64,000 bases of DNA, from assembly GCF_000484535.1 (NCBI RefSeq), contig NC_022600.1, forward strand, positions 620,001 to 684,000, in the 5' to 3' direction. The DNA is from Gloeobacter kilaueensis JS1. GTDB lineage: Bacteria; Cyanobacteriota; Cyanobacteriia; Gloeobacterales; Gloeobacteraceae. Position numbers and translations under genes: made by a program. Under the pieces are notes generated by a model, which was not told the DNA's origin, searched no databases, and saw only the letters and a program-made list of their open reading frames with translations. Shown here piece by piece: positions 32,706-41,676 of the stretch. Numbering within the stretch: the stretch's first letter is position 1; each line of letters starts with the position of its first letter.

Positions 32706-34122
32706 GACAGAGGGCCAATCGTCCCTGGGGATCGAGGCCGACGATCTCCCCTCCTGCGGCAGTGAGGGCGAGCAGATAATCGACCGCCTCGGCGCTGATC
32801 GCTTCGCCGGGCAGAACGATCGGCACACCGGGCGGGTAGGCAGAGACGGCAGCGGCGCTGGTGCAGCCAATCGCCTGGGCCAGAGGCAGTCGGCGGTGGG
32901 GGCGCTCGAACGCCTGGCGGGGGGTCAATCGTTGTTCCCCAGGACGCGGGCGGGGCACCGGACAGCTCAGCAAAGCCCCAGCCGGGGCCGGCTCTGCCGC
33001 CAGGGCAAACAGCGCCGAGCGCAACTTTTCGATGTCCAGAAGCCCGTGGGCTGTATTGAGGATAAAGACCAGGTGCCGGTGGGTGGCCAGTTCCGCCCGC
33101 ACTCCGGCCTCCTGGTTCAGCCACGCCTCGGCGGCAAAGCCACTCCAGCCGCAACCGGCGACGTCGATCGTGATCCGCGTCGGATCGAGGGCGGCAAGAC
33201 CGGGCACGGGCCGGTCAGGTTCCATCGCCAGAACCGCAAAAGGCAGGTGGGCGCGCAACTTTTCGGCCAGAACCAGCGCCCCGGCGAGCAGGGTGTGTCC
33301 TGAGTTCACCATCTGGGCGCGGGCCAGATCGAGCGAGGCCATGAGCAGGTAGCTGGGGCTGGTGCTCTGCAAAAGCCGCAGGGCCGCCTCGATTCGACCC
33401 GGATCTACAAGGCTTCCCTGCTGGTGCAACAGCGCCGCCTGGGTGAGGGCCGGCAGCGTCTTGTGGGCCGAATGAACGACCACATCCGCACCGGCTGCAA
33501 GGGCACAGACCGGCAGCGCCTCGTGAAAGCGAAAGTGGGCACCGTGGGCAGCATCGACCAGGAGCGGGATACCTTGTGCGTGGACAGCGCGGGCGATCGC
33601 GGCCACTTCGCCTGTGGCTCCAAAGTAAGTCGGATGGACCACCAGCACCGCCCGCGCCTCTGGATAACTCGCGAGGGACACTTCCACACTCTCCAGGGTC
33701 GGCCCGTGGCTCAGCTCCCAGGTGCTGTCCCAACTGGCTTCGAGATACACCGGCTTTGCCCCGCACAACACCAGGGCGTGCAGGACGCTCTGGTGGCAGT
33801 TGCGCGGCAAGAGCACCGTGTCGCCTTCCCCCACAGTAGCGAGCAGCATCGCGGCGATCCCGACCGTCGAGCCGTTGATCAAAAACCAGCTTCGCTCCGC
33901 CCCCCAGGCTTCGGCGGCCAGTTGCTGGGCCTGGGCGATCACCCCGACCGGAGCGTGCAGGTTGTCCAGCCCTTCCAGTTCGCTCAGATCCAGTGCGCCC
34001 CAGTTGCGCCAGTACTTGAGCGGTTCCGGTAGCCCGGTGCCGCCGTTGTGGCCGGGCGTGTGAAAGCCGCTGCCCACTGAGGCAGCAGCCCGGCAGAGCG
34101 CCTCCCACAGTGGTGCGCCCAT
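32698..34122 (-). CDS. Orn/Lys/Arg decarboxylase family protein
   Basis: PLP enzyme of 474 aa when started at the ATG at 34122 (34155 is an alternative adding 11 residues). The N-terminal FHTPGHNGG and the PLP-lysine motif VHSAHKTLPAL are diagnostic of the group III basic amino-acid decarboxylases, as is VDAAHGAHFRFHEALP. Its length matches the short cyanobacterial and Gram-positive type. The substrate (arginine, lysine or ornithine) cannot be read from sequence. It is divergent from rimP. Confidence 0.9.
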   Translation of the reverse strand: MGAPLWEALCRAAASVGSGFHTPGHNGGTGLPEPLKYWRNWGALDLSELEGLDNLHAPVGVIAQAQQLAAEAWGAERSWFLINGSTVGIAAMLLATVGEGDTVLLPRNCHQSVLHALVLCGAKPVYLEASWDSTWELSHGPTLESVEVSLASYPEARAVLVVHPTYFGATGEVAAIARAVHAQGIPLLVDAAHGAHFRFHEALPVCALAAGADVVVHSAHKTLPALTQAALLHQQGSLVDPGRIEAALRLLQSTSPSYLLMASLDLARAQMVNSGHTLLAGALVLAEKLRAHLPFAVLAMEPDRPVPGLAALDPTRITIDVAGCGWSGFAAEAWLNQEAGVRAELATHRHLVFILNTAHGLLDIEKLRSALFALAAEPAPAGALLSCPVPRPRPGEQRLTPRQAFERPHRRLPLAQAIGCTSAAAVSAYPPGVPIVLPGEAISAEAVDYLLALTAAGGEIVGLDPQGRLALCLD

Positions 34123-34196
34123 CACCGAAATCCTGTCGCCTGTGGCACAATACATGTCATATCCACAGAATATTCCCGTACTGGCGGGGCGGTCGC

Positions 34197-34220
34197 AGTG
34201 GGTTCAAGGCCCACTTTTTT
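34197..34220 (+). terminator. Intrinsic-terminator-like hairpin in the rimP leader
   Basis: AGTGGG (34197-34202) and CCCACT (34210-34215) form a 6-bp stem with a 7-nt loop, followed directly by a T-run (34215-34220). It ends 6 nt before the rimP ATG, so it would terminate or occlude the rimP-nusA transcript itself, as an attenuator would. Confidence 0.5.
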
Positions 34221-34226
34221 AATGGC

Positions 34227-34700
34227 ATGAAACCCCACGATATCGTCGAGCAGGTAACGGCACTGGCGGAGCCATTAGCCGCCGAATTGGGTCTACAACT
34301 GGTGGCGGTAGCCTTCCAGACCCATACCAGGCCCGCCACCCTGCGCGTGGATATTCGTCATCCCACCAGCGATACCGGCCTCGACGACTGCGAGCGGATG
34401 AGCCGCGCCCTCGAAGCGCGCCTCGATGCTCAGGACATCGTTGCGGGCGCTTACAACCTCGAGGTCTCAAGCCCCGGTGTCGAGCGCGTCCTCACGAGCG
34501 ACCGCGAATTTGTCGCCTTTCGCGGCTTTGCCGTCATAGTCAAGACCTTTGCACCGGTGGGCGGCAAAAAGCAGTGGGAGGGAAGGTTACTTGAGCGCGA
34601 CGAGGCGAACGTCTATTTCACCGTCGGTGGGCGGCGCGTCGCTCTGCCGCGCGAGCAGGTGGCGCGGGTGCAGTTGATCCACGCTTCCCATTCGTCCTGA
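34227..34700 (+). CDS. rimP: Ribosome maturation factor RimP
   Basis: A 157-aa protein for 30S subunit maturation. The ATG at 34227 gives the normal N-terminus. The core motifs LRVDIRHP, GLDDCERMSRALEARLD and YNLEVSSPGVERVL are intact. It lies 28 bp before nusA, in the conserved rimP-nusA order. There is no clear Shine-Dalgarno because a hairpin and T-run occupy the leader. Confidence 0.93.
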   Translation: MKPHDIVEQVTALAEPLAAELGLQLVAVAFQTHTRPATLRVDIRHPTSDTGLDDCERMSRALEARLDAQDIVAGAYNLEVSSPGVERVLTSDREFVAFRGFAVIVKTFAPVGGKKQWEGRLLERDEANVYFTVGGRRVALPREQVARVQLIHASHSS

Positions 34701-34728
34701 CAACTACATAGTCTGAGGAGAGTCAAAC

Positions 34729-35874
34729 GTGTCAATGATCTATTTGCCCGGCATCAATCAGCAGATCGAAACGATCAGCCGGCAGCGGAACTTACCCAAA
34801 CATGCCGTCAAAGAAGCGCTCGTCGAAGCCCTCAAAAAAGGCTACGAGCGCTTTCGCAAGACCTACCGCGACCCACGCGAGACGGGCGACGAACTGATTT
34901 TCGATAACTTTATCGTCGAACTCGACACCGACCGCGAGGGCTTCCGCATTCTTGCCACCAAGACGATCGTCGAGACCGTCAACGACACCGACCAAGAAAT
35001 CGCCCTCGCAGAAGTGCGCGAGGTCGCCCCGGACGCCGAACCTGGCGGCACGGTCGTCGTCGATGTCACCCCCGAAAAGGGCGACTTTGGCCGGATGGCC
35101 GCCATCCAGACCAAGCAGGTGCTCTCGCAAAAGTTGCGCGACCAGCAGCGCAAACTGATTCAAGAAGAATTCCGCGAACTGGAGGGCACCGTCCTGCAGG
35201 CGCGGGTGATGCGCTTCGAGGGCCGCTCGGTCATCTGTGCCGTCTCCAGCGGCTTTGGCCAGAGCGAGGTCGAAGCGGAGCTACCCAAAAACGAGCAGTT
35301 GCCCAACGAGCCCTACCGCATCGGTTCCGCCTTCAAAGTCTTTTTGCGCAAAGTCTGGGAAGGTTCCCGCCGGGGCCCGCAACTACTGGTCTCCCGCGCC
35401 GACGCCGGTCTGGTCGTCTATCTTTTTGCCAACGAAGTCCCCGAAATCGAAGATGAGATCGTCCGGATCGTGGCGGTGGCCCGCGAGGCAAACCCCCCTT
35501 CGCGCACCGTCGGCCCGCGCACCAAGATTGCCGTCGATACCCTCGAACGCGACGTCGATCCGGTCGGTGCCTGCATCGGGGCGCGGGGTTCGCGCATCCA
35601 GGCAGTCGTAAATGAACTGCGCGGCGAAAAGATCGACGTGATCCGCTGGTCGCCGGACCCGGCCACCTACATCTCCAACGCCCTCTCCCCGGCCAGGGTC
35701 GTGCAGGTGCGCCTCGTCGATCCCGATGCCCGGCAGGCCCACGTCATCGTCCCCGACGACCAGCTCTCGCTTGCCATCGGCAAAGAAGGCCAGAACGTCC
35801 GCCTCGCCGCCCGCCTCACCGGCTGGAAAATAGACATCAAAAAGTCGTCCGAATACAGCGTCGAGGCTTACTGA
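34729..35874 (+). CDS. nusA: Transcription termination/antitermination factor NusA
   Basis: Protein of 381 aa, the short form without C-terminal acidic repeats, as in cyanobacteria. RNA-polymerase-binding N-terminal domain at ~1-125, S1 at ~130-205 ([17 protein letters not shown]), two KH domains at ~220-375 ([33 protein letters not shown]). AGGAG precedes the GTG at 34729; the ATG at 34735 is an alternative. Instead of ylxR-infB, a hairpin and an AT-rich island follow. Confidence 0.95.
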   Translation: MSMIYLPGINQQIETISRQRNLPKHAVKEALVEALKKGYERFRKTYRDPRETGDELIFDNFIVELDTDREGFRILATKTIVETVNDTDQEIALAEVREVAPDAEPGGTVVVDVTPEKGDFGRMAAIQTKQVLSQKLRDQQRKLIQEEFRELEGTVLQARVMRFEGRSVICAVSSGFGQSEVEAELPKNEQLPNEPYRIGSAFKVFLRKVWEGSRRGPQLLVSRADAGLVVYLFANEVPEIEDEIVRIVAVAREANPPSRTVGPRTKIAVDTLERDVDPVGACIGARGSRIQAVVNELRGEKIDVIRWSPDPATYISNALSPARVVQVRLVDPDARQAHVIVPDDQLSLAIGKEGQNVRLAARLTGWKIDIKKSSEYSVEAY

Positions 35875-35900
35875 GGACGGTAGATTCAACTACTGTCAGG

Positions 35901-35932
35901 TACCGTCAGGTGGCTTCTCCCACCTGACGGTA
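35901..35932. terminator. Hairpin after nusA
   Basis: TACCGTCAGGTGG (35901-35913) pairs perfectly with CCACCTGACGGTA (35920-35932) around a 6-nt loop. The unit CTGTCAGG just upstream partly repeats the left arm. No T-run follows, so its action as a terminator is likely but unproven. Confidence 0.55.
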
Positions 35933-36117
35933 TCCACACGCTGATACTTGTTCAAGCGGATCGAAGCAAACAAGCTTGCAATCACAACTTATGAGACAAG
36001 CATAAAATATTTGCTTTGCGCAAATCAGCAGATTGCGAAGATTTGAGAACCCTTATTTTAATATCGACCAACCAATGGCTGGCTTTGCCGTAACAACACT
36101 TTTGTAAATTCATAGGG

Positions 36118-36145
36118 TTTACAAGTGGGTGTCACACAATATATA
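36118..36145 (+). promoter_or_regulatory. Candidate promoter of the methylase gene
   Basis: TTTACA (36118-36123) and TATATA (36140-36145) are 16 bp apart and lie about 40 bp before the methylase start codon. Confidence 0.45.
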
Positions 36146-36182
36146 GTGCAAGAAATCCTTATCCGACATGTAATTCCCACGC

Positions 36183-37574
36183 ATGAAACAATTCTTGTGT
36201 CGTCCTGGTTCCAAGATACATTTCCAGTATCGTGCAAACATTACCTTGGCAGAAGCTCAAGATCAGCAGCTCAATGTTCTTGCATTGCTAGATCAAGGAA
36301 TGTATGAAACAGCGAATAACGCTAGAGGGGTCTTGGCTGCTTCTCGCAACGAATTACGGGTCGTCGAACTATTCTCTGGTGCTGGGGGAATGGGCCTTGG
36401 ATTTCTAATGTCGAGTTCTGAAAAAACTGCTTGTAGAATAGTTCACACGAGTGAATGTGATCCAATTTGCATCAAAAGTATCTTTACAAATTACAGTTAT
36501 TGGAAGGAGCACGCAAAAGTACTTATAAATGAGCCATTTCCAAGTGAAATTGCACCTACCGACTTATCAACTGCGATTGGTAGAGAGTCTGTTGTATCTC
36601 AAGTGCAGAGGTATGGCGGCGTAGATATACTTATTGGTGGTCCTCCCTGTCAAGGTTTTTCACAAGCCAACCGCAACTCTTGGAGCCCTAACAATCCATA
36701 TAACAAACTCGTCAATAACTTTATTGAACTCGCAATTGCTCTTAATCCAAAAGTAATATTAATGGAAAACGTTCAAGGAATCTTATGGACGCCAAGATCG
36801 AATCATCATGAAAATAAGCTAGGAGTTGTGGAACATATTACTCGCAAGCTTGCAAAAACAGGTTATGTCTTGTTTCCTTCAGTTCTAGACGCTGCTTGGT
36901 ACGGAGTTCCTCAACATCGCAACCGTTTTTTCTTACTCGCACTTGACCAGTCACTTGGTTACACAGAGGATAGTTTCGGAAACTGGGGACCATTTCCTTT
37001 TCCAACTCATGGCCCAATAACCACTCAAAAATTCGTCACTGTTCGAGATGCCATTTCAGACTTGCCTAAAGTTGAAAATGGTGAGGGAAGATTATTCCAA
37101 GATTATAAAAATCCTCGCCAGCAAGATTTGGCACTAAATGTTTTTCTAAATGAAGCGAGAGAATTTTCGCAACCAGGAGTTATTGAAGGTCATATCGTCT
37201 CAAAACAGGCCGATTATGTTCTGGAAAGATATAAGAATATTCCTGAGGGTGGTAATTGGTCTGATATTCAACATATGATGACAAATTATTCGAAGTTAGA
37301 ACGAACCCACAGCAACATTTATAGAAGGCTCAAATGGGATGAACCATCTATAACGATTGGAAACTATAGGAAAAGCATGTTAATACATCCAGCTCAAGAT
37401 AGAGGCTTATCTTTAAGAGAGGCAACTCGTTTGCAATCCTTTCCCGACTGGTTTGTATTTTGTGGAGTCGCAACTAAAAGAGGTACAACACTAATGCACA
37501 AACAACAGCAGCTTGCAAATGCAGTCAGCTTTCTTCTTATAAAAGCAATCGCAAAGTATATACTTACTCTTTAG
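36183..37574 (+). CDS. DNA (cytosine-5) methyltransferase
   Basis: Protein of 463 aa with the C5-methylase motifs in order: I FSGAGGMGLGF, IV GGPPCQGFS with catalytic C156, VI ENVQG, VIII GVPQHRNRFF, IX/X REATRLQSFPDW and QLANAVS. An unusual ~60-residue N-terminal extension precedes motif I. The target-recognition region contains ERTHSNIYRRLKWDEPS. Base composition and codon use are clearly more AT-rich than neighbouring housekeeping genes, indicating transfer. It is paired with a Z1 ATPase 53 bp downstream; no recognisable restriction nuclease accompanies it. Confidence 0.93.
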   Translation: MKQFLCRPGSKIHFQYRANITLAEAQDQQLNVLALLDQGMYETANNARGVLAASRNELRVVELFSGAGGMGLGFLMSSSEKTACRIVHTSECDPICIKSIFTNYSYWKEHAKVLINEPFPSEIAPTDLSTAIGRESVVSQVQRYGGVDILIGGPPCQGFSQANRNSWSPNNPYNKLVNNFIELAIALNPKVILMENVQGILWTPRSNHHENKLGVVEHITRKLAKTGYVLFPSVLDAAWYGVPQHRNRFFLLALDQSLGYTEDSFGNWGPFPFPTHGPITTQKFVTVRDAISDLPKVENGEGRLFQDYKNPRQQDLALNVFLNEAREFSQPGVIEGHIVSKQADYVLERYKNIPEGGNWSDIQHMMTNYSKLERTHSNIYRRLKWDEPSITIGNYRKSMLIHPAQDRGLSLREATRLQSFPDWFVFCGVATKRGTTLMHKQQQLANAVSFLLIKAIAKYILTL

Positions 37575-37627
37575 CTTAAATCGCTCAAAGTCAGGCCATC
37601 ACTCTCAAAAGCGAAAGGAGAACTTAG

Positions 37628-39652
37628 GTGTTTACTGGCAATATCTCGAATGGCAGTAACGTAAATCAACTTCGACAATTTTTAGCACAAGCAGAAAATA
37701 TTTCTGCTAATGATTTTCAAACTATATTGAGTGATGCCATTGATGTATTTAACTTCTGTCAACCATTAAACACTCCCGGTAGCACCCAAGGACTAATATA
37801 TGGCAATATTCAAAGTGGTAAGACCGCAGTTATTCTAGCGTTTATTGCTCATGCCATCGACAATGGAATGCAGAATTTTATTGTTTTTACATCAGACCTA
37901 AATGACCTATACGAGCAAACATTGCAGCGTATTCAGCAAGCGATGAATAGTGCTGTAGTTTATAATAAATCAAACTTTAATGTTGGCAGTGGTATTGGTC
38001 TTACAGTACCGCTGATTTTTGTTGCATCAAAGAACTCTACGGTTTTGCGTCGCTTGGATAGCGCTCTTCAGAATTCTCGACGTATCAATTCAACTTTTGC
38101 AATTATTGATGATGAAGCTGACCAAGCAAGTTTGAATACAAACATTAATGTATTAAGGCCTCCCAGTGGTGTCAACCAAGGAATTGTTCGTCTTAGAAGT
38201 CGGCTTACATCATATGCATTTATCCAGACAACGGCAACCCCTCAAGCTCTTGTTCTTCAGGATGTAAACAATCTGTTTAGGCCAAATTTTGTGGTCGTTA
38301 CTACTCCTGGACATAACTATACTGGAGGAAACATATTTTTCGGTAATAATAACTTTATGAATTCGAATTATATAAGAATTGTGCCTGATATCGATGTCGA
38401 TCTGTTGCGACAAAATAATACTATTCCGCAAACCGTAGCTCAGTCGTTATACTTATTTTTTGCCGGTGCTGCTGCTCTCAGATTGGCTGGTAATGATAAG
38501 AATTACACTTATTTACTCCATACGAGCCTGCGTCAACAGGATCATGCCATAGCGAGTCAAAGTGTAGGTAACTTCGTTAATCAGTTATTAAATGAGTTTG
38601 CCACTAATAGTCTCTCACAACAGACTCAACAAGGTTTATTAAATGCATATGCAGATTTGCAAAGGACTTTTCAGAACCTACAATCTCTTCCAAGTATAGT
38701 TCAGGAAATTCGACGGCTAATTGCATCAACAACAGTTGCTGAAATTAACGCAAGAACTGGTGGGGGTGTTGAGCCAAATCCTATTAGAAAACATACTATA
38801 TACATTGGAGCTACAAAGATAGGCCGTGGAGTGACGGTTAAAAATTTGCTGATTACTTACTACGGAAGAGATGCACAACATCCACAGATGGATACGGTTT
38901 TACAACACGCTCGTATGTATGGCTATAGGCAGTCCGATCTGGCAGCTATACGAATTTTCATTCCCGAGGTTCTTGCACAAAGATTTTATGACATTCATCA
39001 AGCTGACAATAAGTTACGTGAGCTATGTAGAAATACTCATGCAGCAATACCTGTTCTACCCTTGAATACTGGTATTCGGCCTAGCCGCGCTAATGTATTA
39101 AATAGAAATACGGTCGAGCTAGGTGCGTATATTGCAGGCAGTGAGTATTTCCCGTCTACGCCCTATTCCACTCCAGCAGATCTAGGTAATCAGACAACTG
39201 ATTTGGATAACTTGCTTGCTCCGTATGCAATTCAGCAAATTTATAACGTCACAATCGATTTTATGCTCCAAATCTTAAACTTTAAGTTTGGTGTCCCTTC
39301 ATCTTCTGGTGCATGGGAAGATCAACTTATTCGCCTAGCCGTGCAAGATTTGCGAAATGATCTCCAGCACTACAATAATAGTGCTAATTTAGTCATTGTA
39401 AACAGGGCCGCAAATATATTCAAAGCTCGATCAAGAGGCTACCGGCAGATTGGTAGTATTATGCCTGGCGGTGTAGGCAACCCACCATTTGGCATTAATC
39501 CGAACTCGCCCGCCATTTTTCTTTTCAGACTTACTGGTCAAGCTCACCATCCTTCAACAAATCCTGGAGGCTGGCATGGAGTGCCATTTTGGGTTCCAAA
39601 TGTTCGTTTTCCTAATGGGAACTATGTTTTCGCTGCTAACTATAGCACTTAG
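37628..39652 (+). CDS. Z1-domain ATPase (predicted SF2 helicase-like restriction partner)
   Basis: Protein of 674 aa starting with GTG at 37628 behind AAAGGAG. Walker A is GNIQSGKT (59-66), the DExD-like motif is IIDDEADQAS, and QTTATPQ resembles helicase motif III. The Z1 signature follows: IGATKIGRGVTVKNL near 395-409 and DTVLQHARMYGYR near 422-434. Z1 ATPases are known beside C5 methylases, GHKL/MORC ATPases and nucleases in predicted restriction systems. The C-terminal ~170 residues show no PD-(D/E)xK, HNH or PLD motif. AT-rich like the methylase. Confidence 0.85.
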   Translation: MFTGNISNGSNVNQLRQFLAQAENISANDFQTILSDAIDVFNFCQPLNTPGSTQGLIYGNIQSGKTAVILAFIAHAIDNGMQNFIVFTSDLNDLYEQTLQRIQQAMNSAVVYNKSNFNVGSGIGLTVPLIFVASKNSTVLRRLDSALQNSRRINSTFAIIDDEADQASLNTNINVLRPPSGVNQGIVRLRSRLTSYAFIQTTATPQALVLQDVNNLFRPNFVVVTTPGHNYTGGNIFFGNNNFMNSNYIRIVPDIDVDLLRQNNTIPQTVAQSLYLFFAGAAALRLAGNDKNYTYLLHTSLRQQDHAIASQSVGNFVNQLLNEFATNSLSQQTQQGLLNAYADLQRTFQNLQSLPSIVQEIRRLIASTTVAEINARTGGGVEPNPIRKHTIYIGATKIGRGVTVKNLLITYYGRDAQHPQMDTVLQHARMYGYRQSDLAAIRIFIPEVLAQRFYDIHQADNKLRELCRNTHAAIPVLPLNTGIRPSRANVLNRNTVELGAYIAGSEYFPSTPYSTPADLGNQTTDLDNLLAPYAIQQIYNVTIDFMLQILNFKFGVPSSSGAWEDQLIRLAVQDLRNDLQHYNNSANLVIVNRAANIFKARSRGYRQIGSIMPGGVGNPPFGINPNSPAIFLFRLTGQAHHPSTNPGGWHGVPFWVPNVRFPNGNYVFAANYST

Positions 39653-39894
39653 ATTACTAAAAATGGTTTTAGTGGAAGAATACGAAGAAATCGACAGACA
39701 AGCTGCCGACGGATTTTTTAATTATAGCGTCCATCGAGGCTCGAAATGAAGCGCCATTTGATTGGCTCAGCATTTCCCAATGATACTCTATTCTGCTCGA
39801 TATTACGTCAAAAGGATATTACTGCTACTATGCTAATTTATGGAAAACGAAATCGTAAGCAGAACGAGAAGCGGCTGTAGTAGTGAGTGTTTCA

Positions 39895-40788
39895 CTAAGG
39901 CTGGTAGCGTGTGAGTTGCTTCCAGGTCTGGTAGAAGGGTTGCTGCGGCTGGTAGTCGGTCGTGAGCAGCCCCGGCCAGCCCCCTTCGCTGCCCGACTGC
40001 AACAGCCGGTAGTAGAACACACCGGCCAGGGTGCTGTAGATGGTTGGATAGACGCTCTTGAGGGCATCCGCCCACTCGTTCCAGTCGTTCATCCGCTTGA
40101 AGTTGAATTCGGTGGCAAGAATTGGTTTGCTGCCATATATGGGAGCGATAGCCGCAAGCCAGCTTTCCATCTCGTCCGTCGTATTCGTGTAGGGGTGGAC
40201 GTTGGCGTAATCGACGTAGTTCAGGTAGCCCGCGTCCACCAGCGCCTGGTTGTAGGTCGTCTTCCAGCCGTACACACCGCTGCTGTCGGCCTGCCAGGCG
40301 GTAGTCGAGGCTCCGACAACTTTTTCGCCCGCCGGATGAAACGAATCCCAGGCCGCTTTGAGCACGTTATCGACGTACTGCTGGGCATTCCCGGCCCAGT
40401 ACTGGCTGTTGTTCAGTTCATTGAGGATCTCCCAGTTATCGACGGCGTCCTTGAGACCGGGCACCGTCTGCACCCAGTCGAAGTAGGCTCTTGCCTGCTG
40501 GTAGGTGGGTACGGCGCTCGTCTGCAACAGTAGCGTCACCTTGTAGCCAAGGGATTTGAGGGCGACGGCCTGCTCAAAGGAAGCCTCGTTCGGATCGAAA
40601 CTACTCCAGGCAATATCGGTCCAGAGCCGAACGGCAGTAATCCCGTCTCGGCGCATGGGCGTATTGGCCGTATCGATATTTGTCTCGTAGCCTGCGAAGA
40701 CGCCGTGGATGAAAGATCCGGCTTGAACCGGCATGATAGGCCAGATGCAGAGCAAGCTAAAAAGCAGCAAGGCACGAATGGCTTGCAT
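39895..40788 (-). CDS. Secreted clan-A-like glycoside hydrolase
   Basis: Protein of 297 aa with a signal peptide (ALLLFSLLCIWPIMPVQA). The sequence fits a (beta/alpha)8 barrel with two catalytic glutamates: E124 in WEILNELN (acid/base, after the Asn typical of clan A) and E227 in ILATEFNF (nucleophile). The conserved AVRLWTDIAW and VDYANVHPYT strands agree. It could be GH5, GH39 or a relative; the substrate is unknown. It returns to GC-rich composition after the methylase island. Confidence 0.8.
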   Translation of the reverse strand: MQAIRALLLFSLLCIWPIMPVQAGSFIHGVFAGYETNIDTANTPMRRDGITAVRLWTDIAWSSFDPNEASFEQAVALKSLGYKVTLLLQTSAVPTYQQARAYFDWVQTVPGLKDAVDNWEILNELNNSQYWAGNAQQYVDNVLKAAWDSFHPAGEKVVGASTTAWQADSSGVYGWKTTYNQALVDAGYLNYVDYANVHPYTNTTDEMESWLAAIAPIYGSKPILATEFNFKRMNDWNEWADALKSVYPTIYSTLAGVFYYRLLQSGSEGGWPGLLTTDYQPQQPFYQTWKQLTRYQP

Positions 40789-41021
40789 AAATGTATGTCT
40801 CGCGAAGATGTTGCAGACTCAGCTTAAAGGCAGCACCGCCCCCAAAAAAGTCGCCTGCCCGACTATTTCGATTGCTCTAAAGGAAAATCCTCTATTTCGG
40901 GGAGGGAGTGTGGGAACGTTGGCTCGATGGATCAGCCGCTCGGAGGCAACTGTGTCCAGAATCAAGACATTTTAACGGAATCGTCTATGGCTTTCTAAAG
41001 GCGCGGACGAAAAGCAACAGA

Positions 41022-41050
41022 TTGAGCGGGGCATAGTTTTGGGATACAAC
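41022..41050 (+). promoter_or_regulatory. Candidate promoter of the antitoxin gene
   Basis: TTGAGC (41022-41027) and TACAAC (41045-41050) are separated by 17 bp, about 20 bp ahead of the antitoxin start, leaving a very short leader. Confidence 0.45.
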
Positions 41051-41069
41051 AAAAGCAAACAACATAGTG

Positions 41070-41294
41070 ATGGATATGTTTGACTCTGACCATGTAGATC
41101 TGCTCAAGCTCAGCCCCTCTGAGCGGTTGCTGCTGGTGCAGGACCTCTGGGACAGCCTAAGACCGGAGGATATTCCGCTGACGCAATGGCAGAAGGCAGA
41201 GCTTGATCGCAGAAAGGCAGCCTATCAGGCCAACCCTGCCGCTGGTCGTTCATGGGATGAGGTGCAACGCCAGATTGTCGAACGGCATGACTAA
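41070..41294 (+). CDS. Addiction-module antitoxin of the Unstab_antitox type
   Basis: A 74-aa protein (ATG at 41070). The pattern LLKLSPSERLLLVQDLWDSL, a central PLTQWQKAELDRR and a C-terminal RSWDEVQRQI is typical of the putative addiction module component family, which pairs with ParE/RelE-like toxins. The next frame overlaps its stop (ATGACTAA) and begins like such a toxin but is broken, so this antitoxin appears orphaned. Confidence 0.82.
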   Translation: MDMFDSDHVDLLKLSPSERLLLVQDLWDSLRPEDIPLTQWQKAELDRRKAAYQANPAAGRSWDEVQRQIVERHD

Positions 41295-41403
41295 GGCCAT
41301 TATCCTCACGCCGGAAGCGCAGGAGGATGCCTATCAATCCTATACAGTTGCAATAAACTACCTCCGACCTTTATTTTGCTGGACGCTGGAGGCTGCACGT
41401 TGA
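41287..41403 (+). pseudogene. Truncated ParE/RelE-type toxin
   Basis: The start overlaps the antitoxin stop by 8 nt, the normal coupling of these modules. The first ~19 residues (KAIILTPEAQEDAYQSY) match a RelE/ParE start. After about 41343 the similarity ends and the frame closes at 38 residues, whereas intact toxins are about 90-100 aa. The downstream sequence belongs to a VOC-domain gene, indicating a deletion between the two. Confidence 0.65.
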
Positions 41404-41630
41404 CACTTCAGGATGCCTCTGTTCCAGGTGCTGCCTTTGGCATATCCGATAGTGTGGAACTCGGGTTCGCTGTCGAGGATGTCGAGGCCGTAAGACAGCG
41501 ATTCAAAGAGCAGGCGATCGAAGTCGGCGATGTCCAGCAGATGGGCTGGGGCGAAGGATTCGATGCGGTCGATCCTGACGGCCACCGCCTCACGTTTTAC
41601 CGTATGCGGAACGAAAAAGGCCCGCAGTAG
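41376..41630 (+). pseudogene. 5'-truncated VOC (glyoxalase-fold) protein
   Basis: The frame encodes the second half of a VOC domain: LLDAGGCTLTLQD, VELGFAVEDVEAVRQRF, and the terminal DAVDPDGHRLTFYR with its metal-ligand-like end. The N-terminal ~40 residues of the fold are missing and only a TTG is available as start. It directly abuts the truncated toxin, so both are probably remnants of one deletion. Confidence 0.65.
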
Positions 41631-41676
41631 ACGATGACAGGTTCACTTTTGAAGTCCAGCAGGCTGCCTGCCCGCA

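Larger units (their letters stand above)
35875..36182. other. Boundary between nusA and the methylase island
   Basis: 308 bp without a credible gene. A GC-rich hairpin (35901-35932) closes the nusA side; from about 35940 the sequence becomes AT-rich and carries a promoter at 36118-36145. No terminal inverted repeats or integrase gene were found. Confidence 0.55.

Noticed and set aside
34190..34220. T-arm-like sequence GTGGG-TTCAAGG-CCCAC before rimP, as if a tRNA preceded the operon (as metY does in E. coli)
   Set aside because: No acceptor, D or anticodon arms can be folded around it and a T-run follows directly, so a hairpin terminator is the better reading.
39489..39749. 86-aa plus-strand frame overlapping the end of the Z1 gene
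   Set aside because: Largely out-of-frame reading of Z1 codons; no ribosome-binding site and no recognisable motif.
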